Below, piece after piece: positions 40,948 through 49,529 of a stretch of DNA of 62,410 bases. Source of the DNA: a virus; the IMG/VR virus record IMGVR_UViG_3300013132_000053, positions 1 through 62,410 of that record; one strand, 5' to 3'. A program made the translations under genes and the position numbers. Each line of letters opens with the position of its first letter. The first letter of the stretch is position 1. Under the pieces are notes generated by a model. That model had not been told where the DNA came from and searched no databases. It worked only from the letters and a program-made list of their open reading frames with translations.

Positions 40948-40955
40948 TATTTATA
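40948..40955 (-). promoter_or_regulatory. Late promoter box (TATAAATA) for uvsW
   Basis: Exact late box on the minus strand overlapping the uvsY stop codon, 4 nt before the uvsW GTG at 40943. T4 uvsW is also under a late promoter. Confidence 0.6.
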
Positions 40956-41388
40956 CCACTCCATTCATCATTTTTTGCCAATCTATTGCAGACTTTATCA
41001 TAAAATTTCTGTTGTTTAGGGCTTTTAAAAATTCTTCTACCAACTTAAGTTTTACTTCAGTTATTGCAAGTTTAGATTTCAATTCAATGACTTTTGGATC
41101 GGCTTCAATAAATTGTTCAACATCGCTTTTCAACAATGTAAGCTGTGATGGTTCTTCCTTCCATTCTTCCAATTCTTCCTTTGATGCCTTGCCAGTATAA
41201 ATTTTCCATTTTCTTAATTTTAATACCGCAAGGTCATTTTGGTGTTTTGCCAAAAGTAATTTGACATCTGCAAGTATTGTTAGATACTTGGAGTGTATTT
41301 GAGGTATCTTAAGAGACTCTATACCTAATTCTGTAGAGTCTATTTGAGAGTCTTTAGTAATAAGTTCTTTAAGGTTATCTAGATTCAT
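40951..41388 (-). CDS. uvsY: UvsY recombination mediator
   Basis: 145 residues (T4: 137). Helical and charged, with the family pattern MNLDNLKELITKDSQIDSTE at the start, LLAKHQNDLAVLKLRKWKIY in the middle, and FLKALNNRNFMIKSAIDWQK at the end, like the T4 end ...IKSRGFAIKHIQDM. UvsY loads the UvsX recombinase onto gp32-covered DNA. It is the first gene of the uvsY-uvsW unit, with a consensus sigma70-type promoter upstream. Confidence 0.85.
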   Translation of the reverse strand: MNLDNLKELITKDSQIDSTELGIESLKIPQIHSKYLTILADVKLLLAKHQNDLAVLKLRKWKIYTGKASKEELEEWKEEPSQLTLLKSDVEQFIEADPKVIELKSKLAITEVKLKLVEEFLKALNNRNFMIKSAIDWQKMMNGVV

Positions 41389-41411
41389 CTTTAATACTCT
41401 TTTTTAGAGTT

Positions 41412-41477
41412 ATTCTAAAGTATCTTTAGATAATGTCAAATAAATATTCTTGACATTTATTTTAAATAATCTATAAT
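41412..41477. promoter_or_regulatory. Back-to-back consensus promoters for uvsY and the glycan island
   Basis: Minus: TTGACA (41434-41439), 16 bp, TAGAAT (41412-41417), serving uvsY. Plus: TTGACA (41450-41455), 16 bp, TATAAT (41472-41477), serving the glycan island, with GAGG before the ATG at 41494. The uvsY promoter contains the inverted repeat TCTAAAG-TAT-CTTTAGA (41414-41430) across its -10 and spacer, a candidate operator. Confidence 0.8.
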
Positions 41478-41493
41478 AACTGTGAGGTCTTCA

Positions 41494-42129
41494 ATGATTA
41501 TTGATCTGCGTGAAATCCCAATTGTTTGGATTAATCTTGATTCGGCAAAAAAGAATGCCGAGATGATGGAAGAACGTTTTAAAAAATACGAATTTAAAAA
41601 TACTCATCGTAAACCCGGTATTATTATACCACCTCCAAAAGATACAGACAAGTCCATTGCCCATTTTCGTGGATGTGGTCAGGCACACATTGAAATTTTA
41701 GAAAACAAAAATTATCCAACACCACTTCTTATTTTGGAAGATGATGTGGAGTTTGTTGAAAATTTTAATCCAAAAATTGAAATTCCTGATGATTGTGACG
41801 GAGTGTATTTGGGAATTTCGCATGGAAATATTTTTTACCATACTTGTCAATACAACGAAAATTATTTGCGTATTGCAGGTATTTTGGCAGCACATGCTAT
41901 TTTGTATATAACACCCCAATACAGAAAAGCAATGGCAGATATAGGAAAGTATTGCCTTTATGAATTAAACAAACCTTGGGATGTGGGTACGGCTGGAATA
42001 CAAACTCAGTTTAAAGTCGTAACACCAAATTTTCCTTTAATATACCAATCAAATGACAGAGAGAGTGCAAATAAATGGCAAAATTTAACTGACAAACCGC
42101 TTCAAAACAGAAATAGAATATTTCCATGA
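41494..42129 (+). CDS. GT25-type glycosyltransferase
   Basis: 211 residues. The start is the ATG at 41494, placed 6 nt after GAGG; an upstream in-frame GTG overlaps that site. The beginning IPIVWINLDSAKKNAEMMEE resembles GT25 (LPS galactosyltransferase-like) proteins. LILEDDVEF gives the acidic metal/nucleotide-sugar motif. It is the first gene of the island, directly under a consensus promoter. The next gene overlaps its stop by 4 nt. Donor and acceptor cannot be read from sequence. Confidence 0.7.
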   Translation: MIIDLREIPIVWINLDSAKKNAEMMEERFKKYEFKNTHRKPGIIIPPPKDTDKSIAHFRGCGQAHIEILENKNYPTPLLILEDDVEFVENFNPKIEIPDDCDGVYLGISHGNIFYHTCQYNENYLRIAGILAAHAILYITPQYRKAMADIGKYCLYELNKPWDVGTAGIQTQFKVVTPNFPLIYQSNDRESANKWQNLTDKPLQNRNRIFP

Positions 42130-42911
42130 TAACATTTAATTTGATGGGAAACTATGGAAGATTGGGGAACCAAATGTTTCAGTACGCTACTCTTTATTCA
42201 ATTGCAAAAACAAGAGGATATGAGTTTGGCGTACCTATGCAAAGAAAATCCAAAAACCCATATCACAACTTTTGTTTAAATGAATGTTTTCCAAATCTTT
42301 CTGCAAAAGACAGCACAAATTCAGTTTCAAGTCATAGAGCACAGGAAAGAGAATTTACATACAATGCTGGAATATTTGGTGTACCGGATAATACGGATAT
42401 AACTGGTTATTTTCAAAGTGAAAAATATTTTGTAGATTACAGGCCTCAGATATTGAAAGAATTTAGTTTTAAAGATGAAATTTTTGAAAAATGCGTAGAT
42501 ATAAGAAACATCACAAAGGAACCAGTTATATCTGTACATTTAAGAATTGGAGATTATAAAAATTTAGTAGGTAAACATCCAATATGTTCTATTGAGTATT
42601 ATCAAAAAGCATTGGAATTATTACCAAACGATTTATTAATTATAGCATTTAGCGATGAACCAAATGAAGCTAAAAAACTATTTGATTCACTTGGTAGAAA
42701 GTATTTCATACCAGAGAACGATCAATACTATGATATGTGCTTAATGACACTTTGTAATTATCATGTAATTGCAAACAGCAGTTTTAGTTGGTGGGGGTCT
42801 TGGTTAAGCAAAAGCAAGAAAACAATTGCACCGTCTGAATGGTTTGGTAATTCTCCAGAAATGCCAAAGAACTGGTCAGATATATATTGTGATGGTTGGT
42901 GTATTATATGA
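42126..42911 (+). CDS. GT11 alpha-1,2-fucosyltransferase-like protein
   Basis: 261 residues. All GT11 signatures are present in order: GNYGRLGNQMFQYATLYSIA (N-terminal), VISVHLRIGDY (the HxRxGDY GDP-fucose motif, here with I for the second R) and NSSFSWWGSWLS near the C-terminus. The family transfers fucose from GDP-fucose in alpha-1,2 linkage. GDP-mannose 4,6-dehydratase in the same island fits a GDP-fucose supply. Joined to neighbours by 4-nt overlaps. Confidence 0.85.
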   Translation: MITFNLMGNYGRLGNQMFQYATLYSIAKTRGYEFGVPMQRKSKNPYHNFCLNECFPNLSAKDSTNSVSSHRAQEREFTYNAGIFGVPDNTDITGYFQSEKYFVDYRPQILKEFSFKDEIFEKCVDIRNITKEPVISVHLRIGDYKNLVGKHPICSIEYYQKALELLPNDLLIIAFSDEPNEAKKLFDSLGRKYFIPENDQYYDMCLMTLCNYHVIANSSFSWWGSWLSKSKKTIAPSEWFGNSPEMPKNWSDIYCDGWCII

Positions 42912-43729
42912 ATAAGTTAAATATTTTTACTACAGCATTTAATACTCATTCTTGTTTAAACAGTCCCCCAAAAAATTTTGAGTGGATCTTTAATGTATAT
43001 CCTAAAAAAAAAGAGCCTGTTGTTTATTTTGATGATGCCATTTTTAGATACATGAATGACGGCTACAACGGTCTAAAATATGGATGGCTGGGGGAATCTT
43101 CTGAAATAATAGCACCACTTATAATGGGCGTAACTTTAAATAAAGATATACTAAAATTAAGATACAAAAAAATATTTACTAATGACAGAAGAATTATAAA
43201 CATAGATCCCCAATTTTTTTCTTATAATCCTCCAGCTTCTAACATGCCATGGATTAAAGAACCCAATGTATATGAAAAAAATAAATTGTGTTCTTATACA
43301 ACAAGTTTTAAACAATTTACTTCTGGTCATATAAAAAGAATGGAGTTGTTTGAAAAATTAAAAAACAATCCTAACTTTAAAGATCATATTTTTGGAAGAG
43401 ATTATAAATTTATACCTGACAAATTAGACGGTTTAAAAGATTACATGTTTTCTATAGTTGTAGAAAATAGCATTTATCCAAAATATTATACTGAAAAAAT
43501 AACAGATTGTTTTGCTACAGGAACGGTGCCTATATACTATGGTGATAAAAGCATAGGTGAAGATTTTAATACTAAAGGTATAATTTTTATAGACGATATG
43601 GAAACCTTTGATGTTCTTACTCCAGAACTATATCAAGAGTGTTTGCCATATGTAAAAGAAAATTACGACAGAGTAAATAATCTTACCACAGCTGATGATT
43701 TTATTTACAAGAGTGTAATGAATGATTAA
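42908..43729 (+). CDS. GT10-like glycosyltransferase
   Basis: 273 residues from the ATG at 42908, which overlaps the previous stop. The segment DYMFSIVVENSIYPKYYTEK followed by ITDCFATGTVPIYYG matches the conserved GDP-fucose-binding block of GT10 fucosyltransferases (FKFxLxFENS...YVTEK...PIYWG). The N-terminal part is divergent. It may use fucose or another GDP-deoxysugar. Confidence 0.7.
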   Translation: MNKLNIFTTAFNTHSCLNSPPKNFEWIFNVYPKKKEPVVYFDDAIFRYMNDGYNGLKYGWLGESSEIIAPLIMGVTLNKDILKLRYKKIFTNDRRIINIDPQFFSYNPPASNMPWIKEPNVYEKNKLCSYTTSFKQFTSGHIKRMELFEKLKNNPNFKDHIFGRDYKFIPDKLDGLKDYMFSIVVENSIYPKYYTEKITDCFATGTVPIYYGDKSIGEDFNTKGIIFIDDMETFDVLTPELYQECLPYVKENYDRVNNLTTADDFIYKSVMND

Positions 43730-44588
43730 ATTAAGTATACATAATTTTTGGCCTGATTTTAATTACAATGAAAGTTTTTTTATATCTTTATTAAAAGATT
43801 TATATGGAGATGATTTAATTGTTACAAACAATGTAAATGATTGCAATTTATGTCTTGTTGCAGAAAACTATGTTCCCAAAGAAATAGACAGATCAAAAAC
43901 AAAAATATTGACATTTATGGCTGAACCAAAACCAGTTCAGTATCAAGATGGTGACTATCATCTTTCTTTTGATCCAGACCGAGAAGATTTAAAAAACATA
44001 AGATTACCATCATGGTATGTTTACATTAATTTTTACAATCTTCAAAATCAAAAAAATCCAATTCCAGTAATAAATCAATACGAGCTGGACAACAATAAAT
44101 GGATTAATACAACAAAAAACAAATTTTGTGTTGCTCCGTTTTCTGCAATACATAAAAATAGAGTTGATTTTTTAAATATTTTGAATACTTATAAACCAAC
44201 ACATGGATTTGGTCTTCCATTTGGCAATGGAGACAATGATAGAAACCAATTAAGAAAATATGATGCTATTTGTTCATTCAAATTTGCTATGGCATTTGAG
44301 AACACTCATAAACTTGGATATGTAACTGAAAAGTTTTTTCAAGCCAAAACAGCAGGGTGTATACCAATTTATTGGGGTGATTCCTACGTTTTAAGTGATT
44401 TTAATCCAGATTGTTTTATATACGTAAACAATTTTAAAACATATGAAGAATGTTTAGATTACGTAAAATACGTTGATTCAAATGAAGACGTGTATCAAAA
44501 AATGAAAAATGCTCCAATTTTTAAATATGACATAAACAAGTCACTTAATACAATAAAACAAAAAATTAAACAAACAATTCAATTATGA
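43722..44588 (+). CDS. GT10 alpha-1,3-fucosyltransferase-like protein
   Basis: 288 residues. The GT10 block is nearly canonical: FKFAMAFENTHKLGYVTEKF then FQAKTAGCIPIYWGD, close to Helicobacter FucT. The N-terminal acceptor domain contains ILTFMAEPKPV. With the previous gene it makes a pair of GT10-type enzymes of different specificity. AT-rich codon use (AAA, AGA, TTA) matches its neighbours from 41.5 to 49.5 kb. It overlaps both neighbours. Confidence 0.85.
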   Translation: MIKLSIHNFWPDFNYNESFFISLLKDLYGDDLIVTNNVNDCNLCLVAENYVPKEIDRSKTKILTFMAEPKPVQYQDGDYHLSFDPDREDLKNIRLPSWYVYINFYNLQNQKNPIPVINQYELDNNKWINTTKNKFCVAPFSAIHKNRVDFLNILNTYKPTHGFGLPFGNGDNDRNQLRKYDAICSFKFAMAFENTHKLGYVTEKFFQAKTAGCIPIYWGDSYVLSDFNPDCFIYVNNFKTYEECLDYVKYVDSNEDVYQKMKNAPIFKYDINKSLNTIKQKIKQTIQL

Positions 44589-45349
44589 AAACTAAAGTAA
44601 TAACTTTACCAAAAGCCAAAGAAAGACAAAAAAGAATAAAAACATCATTTGATGCAAATTCAATTTTATTTGATTTTGTAGATGGGGTTGAATTTAAAGA
44701 TTGTCAATTTCATGAAATAAATGGCAAACATTATGTAGAAAATAAAAAAAATTTGTTTGAGATAAATGAAGATCTATTTGTATTTAATACAAATAGATCT
44801 TGGATGAGATTTGGAGAAATTGGAGCATACATAGCACACTACAATCTATGGAAAGAATTTAATTACAGTAACAATGAAACAATATTAATCTGTGAAGATG
44901 ATGCATATCCACAGTCAGATATGACATTTTTAAATAAAATTGATTTATCAAATGTAGGTTTTATTAATTTACAAACTGTTACCGCTCATAATCAGGACAA
45001 ACAACCTCTTTATAAAGAACCATTTGTTTCATTTGAAAATAATGGACTTGTAAAATACAAAATGGGTATTTCATTATTGTGCGAAGGATTAACGGCATAT
45101 ATGTTAACTAAAACTGGATCTAAAATTTTGTGTGAATACATAGAGAAAAATGGTTTTGTTGGGCCAAATGATTGTTTAATAACAAAATTGGCAGAACAAA
45201 ATATTTTACCAGTTTATTCCCCCGTGCAGCTTGAAAAGTGTTTTGGGCTTGATGCAGAAACAAATCAAATATCATATACACATAGCGGAACATTTAGGGA
45301 TTACAAAAAATTTAACAAAACTACATTACAAATAAAGGATGAAAAATGA
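44585..45349 (+). CDS. GT25-type glycosyltransferase, second copy
   Basis: 254 residues. GT25 features are TKVITLPKAKERQKRI at the start, the FVDGVEF turn, RFGEIGAYIAHYNLWKEF (G-E-x-G-x-x-x-SH-like) and ILICEDDAYP. It is probably a LOS/LPS-type galactosyl or glucosyl transferase; substrate unknown. It is more typical of the family than the copy at 41494. Linked by 4-nt overlaps. Confidence 0.75.
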   Translation: MKTKVITLPKAKERQKRIKTSFDANSILFDFVDGVEFKDCQFHEINGKHYVENKKNLFEINEDLFVFNTNRSWMRFGEIGAYIAHYNLWKEFNYSNNETILICEDDAYPQSDMTFLNKIDLSNVGFINLQTVTAHNQDKQPLYKEPFVSFENNGLVKYKMGISLLCEGLTAYMLTKTGSKILCEYIEKNGFVGPNDCLITKLAEQNILPVYSPVQLEKCFGLDAETNQISYTHSGTFRDYKKFNKTTLQIKDEK

Positions 45350-45975
45350 ATACAAGAATAAGTGAATTAAAAAATTCTGTTTTTTATGCATTGAATGATG
45401 AAAATAATCACAATGTTACAGATGACATATTTACAATAAAAGGATTTTCTGGTAAAGAATATAAAAAATTTGCAAATAGACTTTTATCTAGAACAAGTAT
45501 AAACAATTATCTAGAAATAGGTGTCTGGTATGGTTCAACCGTAATAGCTGCGCTCAAAGGAAATGAGAACAGATTAAACCACAAAGTAATTGATAACTTT
45601 TCACAATTTGGTTCGCCAAAAAATGAGTTTATAGATAATTGGAATAAAAATTTAAATTGTCAAATAAGTTTGGTGGATCAAGATTGCTTTAAAATTGATT
45701 TTGAGAAAGATAATATACAAAATATAGACGCATATTTTTATGATGGTGATCACAAAGAAGAAGATCATTACCTTGCTTTAAAGTATTATTATCCAGCATT
45801 GGCTCATACATTTATCTACATGGTGGATGATTGGACCTGGCCAGCGGTTCAACAGGGAACATCCAGAGCAATTCAGGATTTGAATTTGAAGATGCATACA
45901 TATGTTTCTTTTGAAGGCTACGAAGATTCAAATGGATGGTGGAATGGTTGTGGAATTTTTGTTTTTGAAAAATAA
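45346..45975 (+). CDS. Class I SAM-dependent methyltransferase
   Basis: 209 residues. Motif I is INNYLEIGVWYGSTVIAALK, with the acidic residue in LEIGVWYG. Further along are AYFYDGDHKEEDHYLALKYY and HTFIYMVDDWTW, the pattern of the Methyltransf_24 group often found in surface-polysaccharide loci. In this context O-methylation of a sugar is the most likely role; this is inferred from position. Confidence 0.75.
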   Translation: MNTRISELKNSVFYALNDENNHNVTDDIFTIKGFSGKEYKKFANRLLSRTSINNYLEIGVWYGSTVIAALKGNENRLNHKVIDNFSQFGSPKNEFIDNWNKNLNCQISLVDQDCFKIDFEKDNIQNIDAYFYDGDHKEEDHYLALKYYYPALAHTFIYMVDDWTWPAVQQGTSRAIQDLNLKMHTYVSFEGYEDSNGWWNGCGIFVFEK

Positions 45976-46003
45976 TTATAACTAAAATAAAAATTAATTT
46001 TAA

Positions 46004-46032
46004 TTGACAAAGGTTAAAATTAACAATATAAT
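46004..46032 (+). promoter_or_regulatory. Perfect sigma70 consensus promoter inside the glycan island
   Basis: TTGACA (46004-46009), 17-bp spacer, TATAAT (46027-46032). It is the only strong promoter here with a 17-bp spacer. The ATG of the 3-dehydratase gene is at 46046, so the predicted leader is only about 6-7 nt, without a ribosome-binding site. Confidence 0.8.
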
Positions 46033-46045
46033 ATTTACGAATATT

Positions 46046-47347
46046 ATGGAACAAATATTACAGTTAATACAAGAGTTTATAACAAACAAACCAAAAAAAA
46101 CCTGGATTCCGGGACACGATACGGTCCAGTATGCTGGTCCATTCTTTGATGCAGAAGAATATGTTGCAGCCACAGAATCCCTTTTAAATGGGTGGCTGGC
46201 GCTCGGTCAATGTGGCATTAAGTTTGAAAATACCTTTCCAAAACTCTTTAACAAGGGTTTTGGAATTCTTACAAATAGCGGTAGCAGTTCTAACTTAATA
46301 ATGATGTCAGCATTGACATCCAAGCGTATGTACAACTTCCCCAAGGGAACAAAGGTTATTACGCCAATTGCTGGTTTTCCAACAACAGTAAATCCAATAT
46401 TTCAAGTTGGATTTGAACCAGCCTTTGTCGATATTGATCTGGATACTCTAAATCTAAATCTAGATCAGGTCGAAGAAAAAGCAAAACAGGGGTGCAAAGT
46501 AATTACGTTTGCACACGTTTTAGGAAATCCACCAAACATGGATCGCCTTATGGAAATAGTAAAGCAGTATGGATTGATTTTGCTTGAAGACTGCTGTGAT
46601 GCTTTGGGATCCACTTACAAAGATGTTCCACTTGGTTCTTTTGGTGAGTTTGCAAGTTGTTCGTTCTATCCAGCGCACCACATGACAATGGGTGAAGGTG
46701 GATTTGTTGCGTGCAATACTTACGAGCAGGAAATTATTATAAGAAGTTTTAGAGAATGGGGAAGAGGTTGCTTCTGTGTTGGACAAAAAGCAAATTTATT
46801 GAAGAATGGTTGCTGTGGAAAACGTTTTTCAAATTGGTTGCCATCACTTCCAGATGAAGTTTTTGATCATAAATACGTCTACGACGAGATTGGATACAAT
46901 TTAAAACCAATTGAGCTGCAGGCTGCAATTGGTTTGGCACAAATGAAAAAACTGCCAACCATACACCAAAAGAGAAAAGAAAACCACAAACGTCTATGCA
47001 AGGTGTTTGAAAAATATGAAGATGTTTTTGTGTTGCCAACTGCAACCAAACATTCAAATCCAAGTTGGTTTGCATTTGCTGTTACAATTAAAGATGGTGC
47101 AGGATTTAAAAGAAAGGACATAGTAAACTTTCTTGAGGATCATAAAATTCAAACACGTCCATATTTTGCTGGTAATATTATGTTGCAACCAGCATATGGT
47201 GAATTTATAAATGAATCTGAGGTTATAAATAATTATCCCAATGCAAGAAAAGTTACTACGGATACGTTTTTTCTTGGAACAAGTCCAGTGATATCATTAG
47301 AACAAATTGATTATATTGAAAAAATTGTGAATAAATTTTTTAAATAA
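46046..47347 (+). CDS. RfbH/E1-type NDP-4-keto-6-deoxyhexose 3-dehydratase
   Basis: 433 residues, like RfbH/AscC (437). It belongs to the DegT aminotransferase fold, but the PLP lysine is replaced: SFYPAHHMTMGEGG has H211 where aminotransferases have Lys. That replacement marks C-3 dehydratases (E1 and ColD). The E1 iron-sulphur cysteines are all present: C184, then C242 after 57 residues, C244, and C256 (loop 4 residues longer than in E1). SLPDEVFDHKYVYDEIGYNL also matches RfbH. The reaction removes the C-3 hydroxyl of an NDP-4-keto-6-deoxysugar with an iron-sulphur reductase partner, which is not in this window. Confidence 0.88.
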   Translation: MEQILQLIQEFITNKPKKTWIPGHDTVQYAGPFFDAEEYVAATESLLNGWLALGQCGIKFENTFPKLFNKGFGILTNSGSSSNLIMMSALTSKRMYNFPKGTKVITPIAGFPTTVNPIFQVGFEPAFVDIDLDTLNLNLDQVEEKAKQGCKVITFAHVLGNPPNMDRLMEIVKQYGLILLEDCCDALGSTYKDVPLGSFGEFASCSFYPAHHMTMGEGGFVACNTYEQEIIIRSFREWGRGCFCVGQKANLLKNGCCGKRFSNWLPSLPDEVFDHKYVYDEIGYNLKPIELQAAIGLAQMKKLPTIHQKRKENHKRLCKVFEKYEDVFVLPTATKHSNPSWFAFAVTIKDGAGFKRKDIVNFLEDHKIQTRPYFAGNIMLQPAYGEFINESEVINNYPNARKVTTDTFFLGTSPVISLEQIDYIEKIVNKFFK

Positions 47348-47352
47348 AGAAA

Positions 47353-48048
47353 ATGAAAAAAGTATTAATAATAAGTGGGACAACGGATATCTTAACAAAT
47401 TATCTCCCAAATGAAGAGTTGTTTAAAACTGTTGCAGACACTACAATCAAATCCAAACTAGACTATGCAAATCAAAATGGTTATGATTTTTTATATTTGA
47501 ATAACTTTGGTGTGGACATAAAAAATAGATATGGCCCAACAGAAATTGGTTATTTGCGTATGCTTAAAGTTTTTGATGCTATAGAAAATTATGATTATGT
47601 AGCTTGGATAGATGCTGATGCACTGATAACAAATAAAAATTTACGTATAGAAAATTTTCCAATAGATGATTCTGTTTTTTATTGTTCCTATGATTGGACT
47701 GGTTATTATAGTTTAAACACTGGAAATTTTATCTTAAAAAATACTGAAAGAACCAAAATTTTTATTGATCAGTTTTACAATGTATCCAAAAACTACAACA
47801 TGCCAGAAGAACAAGATACAATCAACGCACTTTTTTCAATACCAGAAACAAAAAATAACATAAAGGTATTGGAACACGGTTTTTTGAATGCTGTTCCATC
47901 TGTAGATATAGTGGATAAAAAAATATGGGGAAACAAACCAGTTCCACCCAGTCCTTGGAAATCTGGTAATTTTTTAGTTCATGCCACCGGACTACCAAAT
48001 AGTGAAAGGGTTCGAATATTTAAAGAACACTTTAAAGATTATCTATGA
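47353..48048 (+). CDS. GT34-like glycosyltransferase
   Basis: 231 residues. The pattern KLDYANQNGYDFLYLN, RMLKVFDAIENYDYVAWIDADALI (W-x-D-x-D metal site), then TGNFILKNTERT and EQDTINALF matches the GMA12/MNN10-type galactosyl/mannosyltransferase family. Donor unknown. It begins 5 nt after the 3-dehydratase gene and overlaps the next gene by 4 nt. Confidence 0.7.
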   Translation: MKKVLIISGTTDILTNYLPNEELFKTVADTTIKSKLDYANQNGYDFLYLNNFGVDIKNRYGPTEIGYLRMLKVFDAIENYDYVAWIDADALITNKNLRIENFPIDDSVFYCSYDWTGYYSLNTGNFILKNTERTKIFIDQFYNVSKNYNMPEEQDTINALFSIPETKNNIKVLEHGFLNAVPSVDIVDKKIWGNKPVPPSPWKSGNFLVHATGLPNSERVRIFKEHFKDYL

Positions 48049-48722
48049 GCAATTTGCAATTAAAAAACATAACTCTTCTTTCTTACAATTGCGTAAATCC
48101 AATTGAAAGTGTAAAGGCACTTCTATACAGTTCAAAAAAAATTGACTTTGCTAGAATAGTTTTGGTTTCAAGTAAAAAACCAGATAATCTACCAAGTCAC
48201 ATAGAGTTTGTTGAAACAAATTTAAAAACACATTTAGATAGTTCTAAATTTACTTACACTGAACTTCCATCTATAATAAAAACGGATTACTATATTGGAA
48301 TTCACGATGATGGGTTTATAATAAATCCACATCTCTGGACAGATGAATTTTTAGAGTATGATTACATTGGGGCCCCATGGAAATGGGAAGGAAGAAGAAA
48401 TCGTGTTGGAAACGGCGGATTTGTATTAAAAAGTAACAAGTTTATACAACTAACAAAAAATTTAAAGTTTTTGAATATATGTGATGATGGTGAATTGACT
48501 AACATGTATTATGATTACTTTGTTGAAAACGGTTGCAAGTATGCTCCAGTAGAAGTGGCTATGAAATTTTCATTAGAATCAAAAATTCCAGAATGTAATT
48601 TGGATCTCAGCACTTGTTTTGGTTTTCATGGAAAAGGTAGACCAGAAGATACTCAGGTACATGATGGATATTACCATCAATTTCAAGAAAAAATAAAACT
48701 ATTGGAAGAAATAGAATTATGA
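48045..48722 (+). CDS. DUF5672-type putative glycosyltransferase
   Basis: 225 residues. TDYYIGIHDDGFIINPHLW, DEFLEYDYIGAPW and RVGNGGFVLKSNKF match the DUF5672 pattern (QxDG ... DYIGAPW ... VGNGGFSLR), a GT-A-like family found in polysaccharide loci and large viruses. HDDG would be the metal site. Acceptor unknown. Confidence 0.65.
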   Translation: MSNLQLKNITLLSYNCVNPIESVKALLYSSKKIDFARIVLVSSKKPDNLPSHIEFVETNLKTHLDSSKFTYTELPSIIKTDYYIGIHDDGFIINPHLWTDEFLEYDYIGAPWKWEGRRNRVGNGGFVLKSNKFIQLTKNLKFLNICDDGELTNMYYDYFVENGCKYAPVEVAMKFSLESKIPECNLDLSTCFGFHGKGRPEDTQVHDGYYHQFQEKIKLLEEIEL

Positions 48723-49528
48723 AAAAATATGTTATAATTAAACCGGATGAATATTGTGGAATGTTTGGATGTTTGTGGCAAGTAATACGCGGAATTTATC
48801 ATAATCCAGATAATCTTTATTACATAAATTTTTATGACAGTATTTACAATACAAAAAATGAAAATGTGTTTGATTACTTTTTTTATCAACCACATACAGA
48901 AATTTTTCCAGATTCTTCAAAAATTGAAAAAATTGTTGGCCACAATTCTTTGCCAGATAATAAAGAGGATAGTCAATTTATTTGGTCATTAATTCAACCA
49001 AACACAAAAGAAGAAATACAAAGAAGAAGAATTATTTTTAATTCAATTATAAACAAATATTTAAAATTAAAACCAACAGTACAAGAAAAAATAGATCTTT
49101 TTACTTTAAAAAATTTTCTTGGTAAAAAAATTTTGGGTGTTCATTTAAGAGGAACTGATCATCCATACAAACAACCAATAAATGTATATATTGATGAAAT
49201 TAAAAAAATAGAATCATTGTATGATAAAATTTTTGTAACGTCTGATGAACAACCAAGGTTTGATGCTGTAAAAAATGTATTTGGAGAAAAGGTTATAAGT
49301 TATGATGCATTAAGAAGTTCAATAGAACATACTCCATTGCATATGAATTTATATGAAACTAGATGGCATAGAAATCCATCACATGAATATCAATATAAAA
49401 TTGCAGAAGATGTTATAATAGAAGCATATTTAATGGCTAAAACAGATTTTCTTTGTTGTTTTTCTGGATCAAATGTAAATACATATGCTAGAGCACTAAA
49501 CCCAAATCTAGAATCTATGGAATTATAA
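48719..49528 (+). CDS. GT23/NodZ-like fucosyltransferase-type protein
   Basis: 269 residues. KKILGVHLRGTDHPYKQP corresponds to the HxRxxD donor motif of alpha-1,6-fucosyltransferases (NodZ, FUT8) and protein O-fucosyltransferases. KIFVTSDEQPRFDAVKNVFG gives the following TDE-type strand. The N-terminal third is not typical. With GT11 and two GT10-like genes this is a fourth probable GDP-fucose-type enzyme. It is the last of the very AT-rich genes of the island. Confidence 0.65.
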   Translation: MKKYVIIKPDEYCGMFGCLWQVIRGIYHNPDNLYYINFYDSIYNTKNENVFDYFFYQPHTEIFPDSSKIEKIVGHNSLPDNKEDSQFIWSLIQPNTKEEIQRRRIIFNSIINKYLKLKPTVQEKIDLFTLKNFLGKKILGVHLRGTDHPYKQPINVYIDEIKKIESLYDKIFVTSDEQPRFDAVKNVFGEKVISYDALRSSIEHTPLHMNLYETRWHRNPSHEYQYKIAEDVIIEAYLMAKTDFLCCFSGSNVNTYARALNPNLESMEL

Positions 49529-49529
49529 T

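Noticed and set aside
46046-47347. Annotation as a DegT/DnrJ sugar aminotransferase
   Set aside because: The PLP lysine is replaced by histidine in SFYPAHHMTMGEGG and the E1 iron-sulphur cysteines are present, so 3-dehydration is more likely than transamination.
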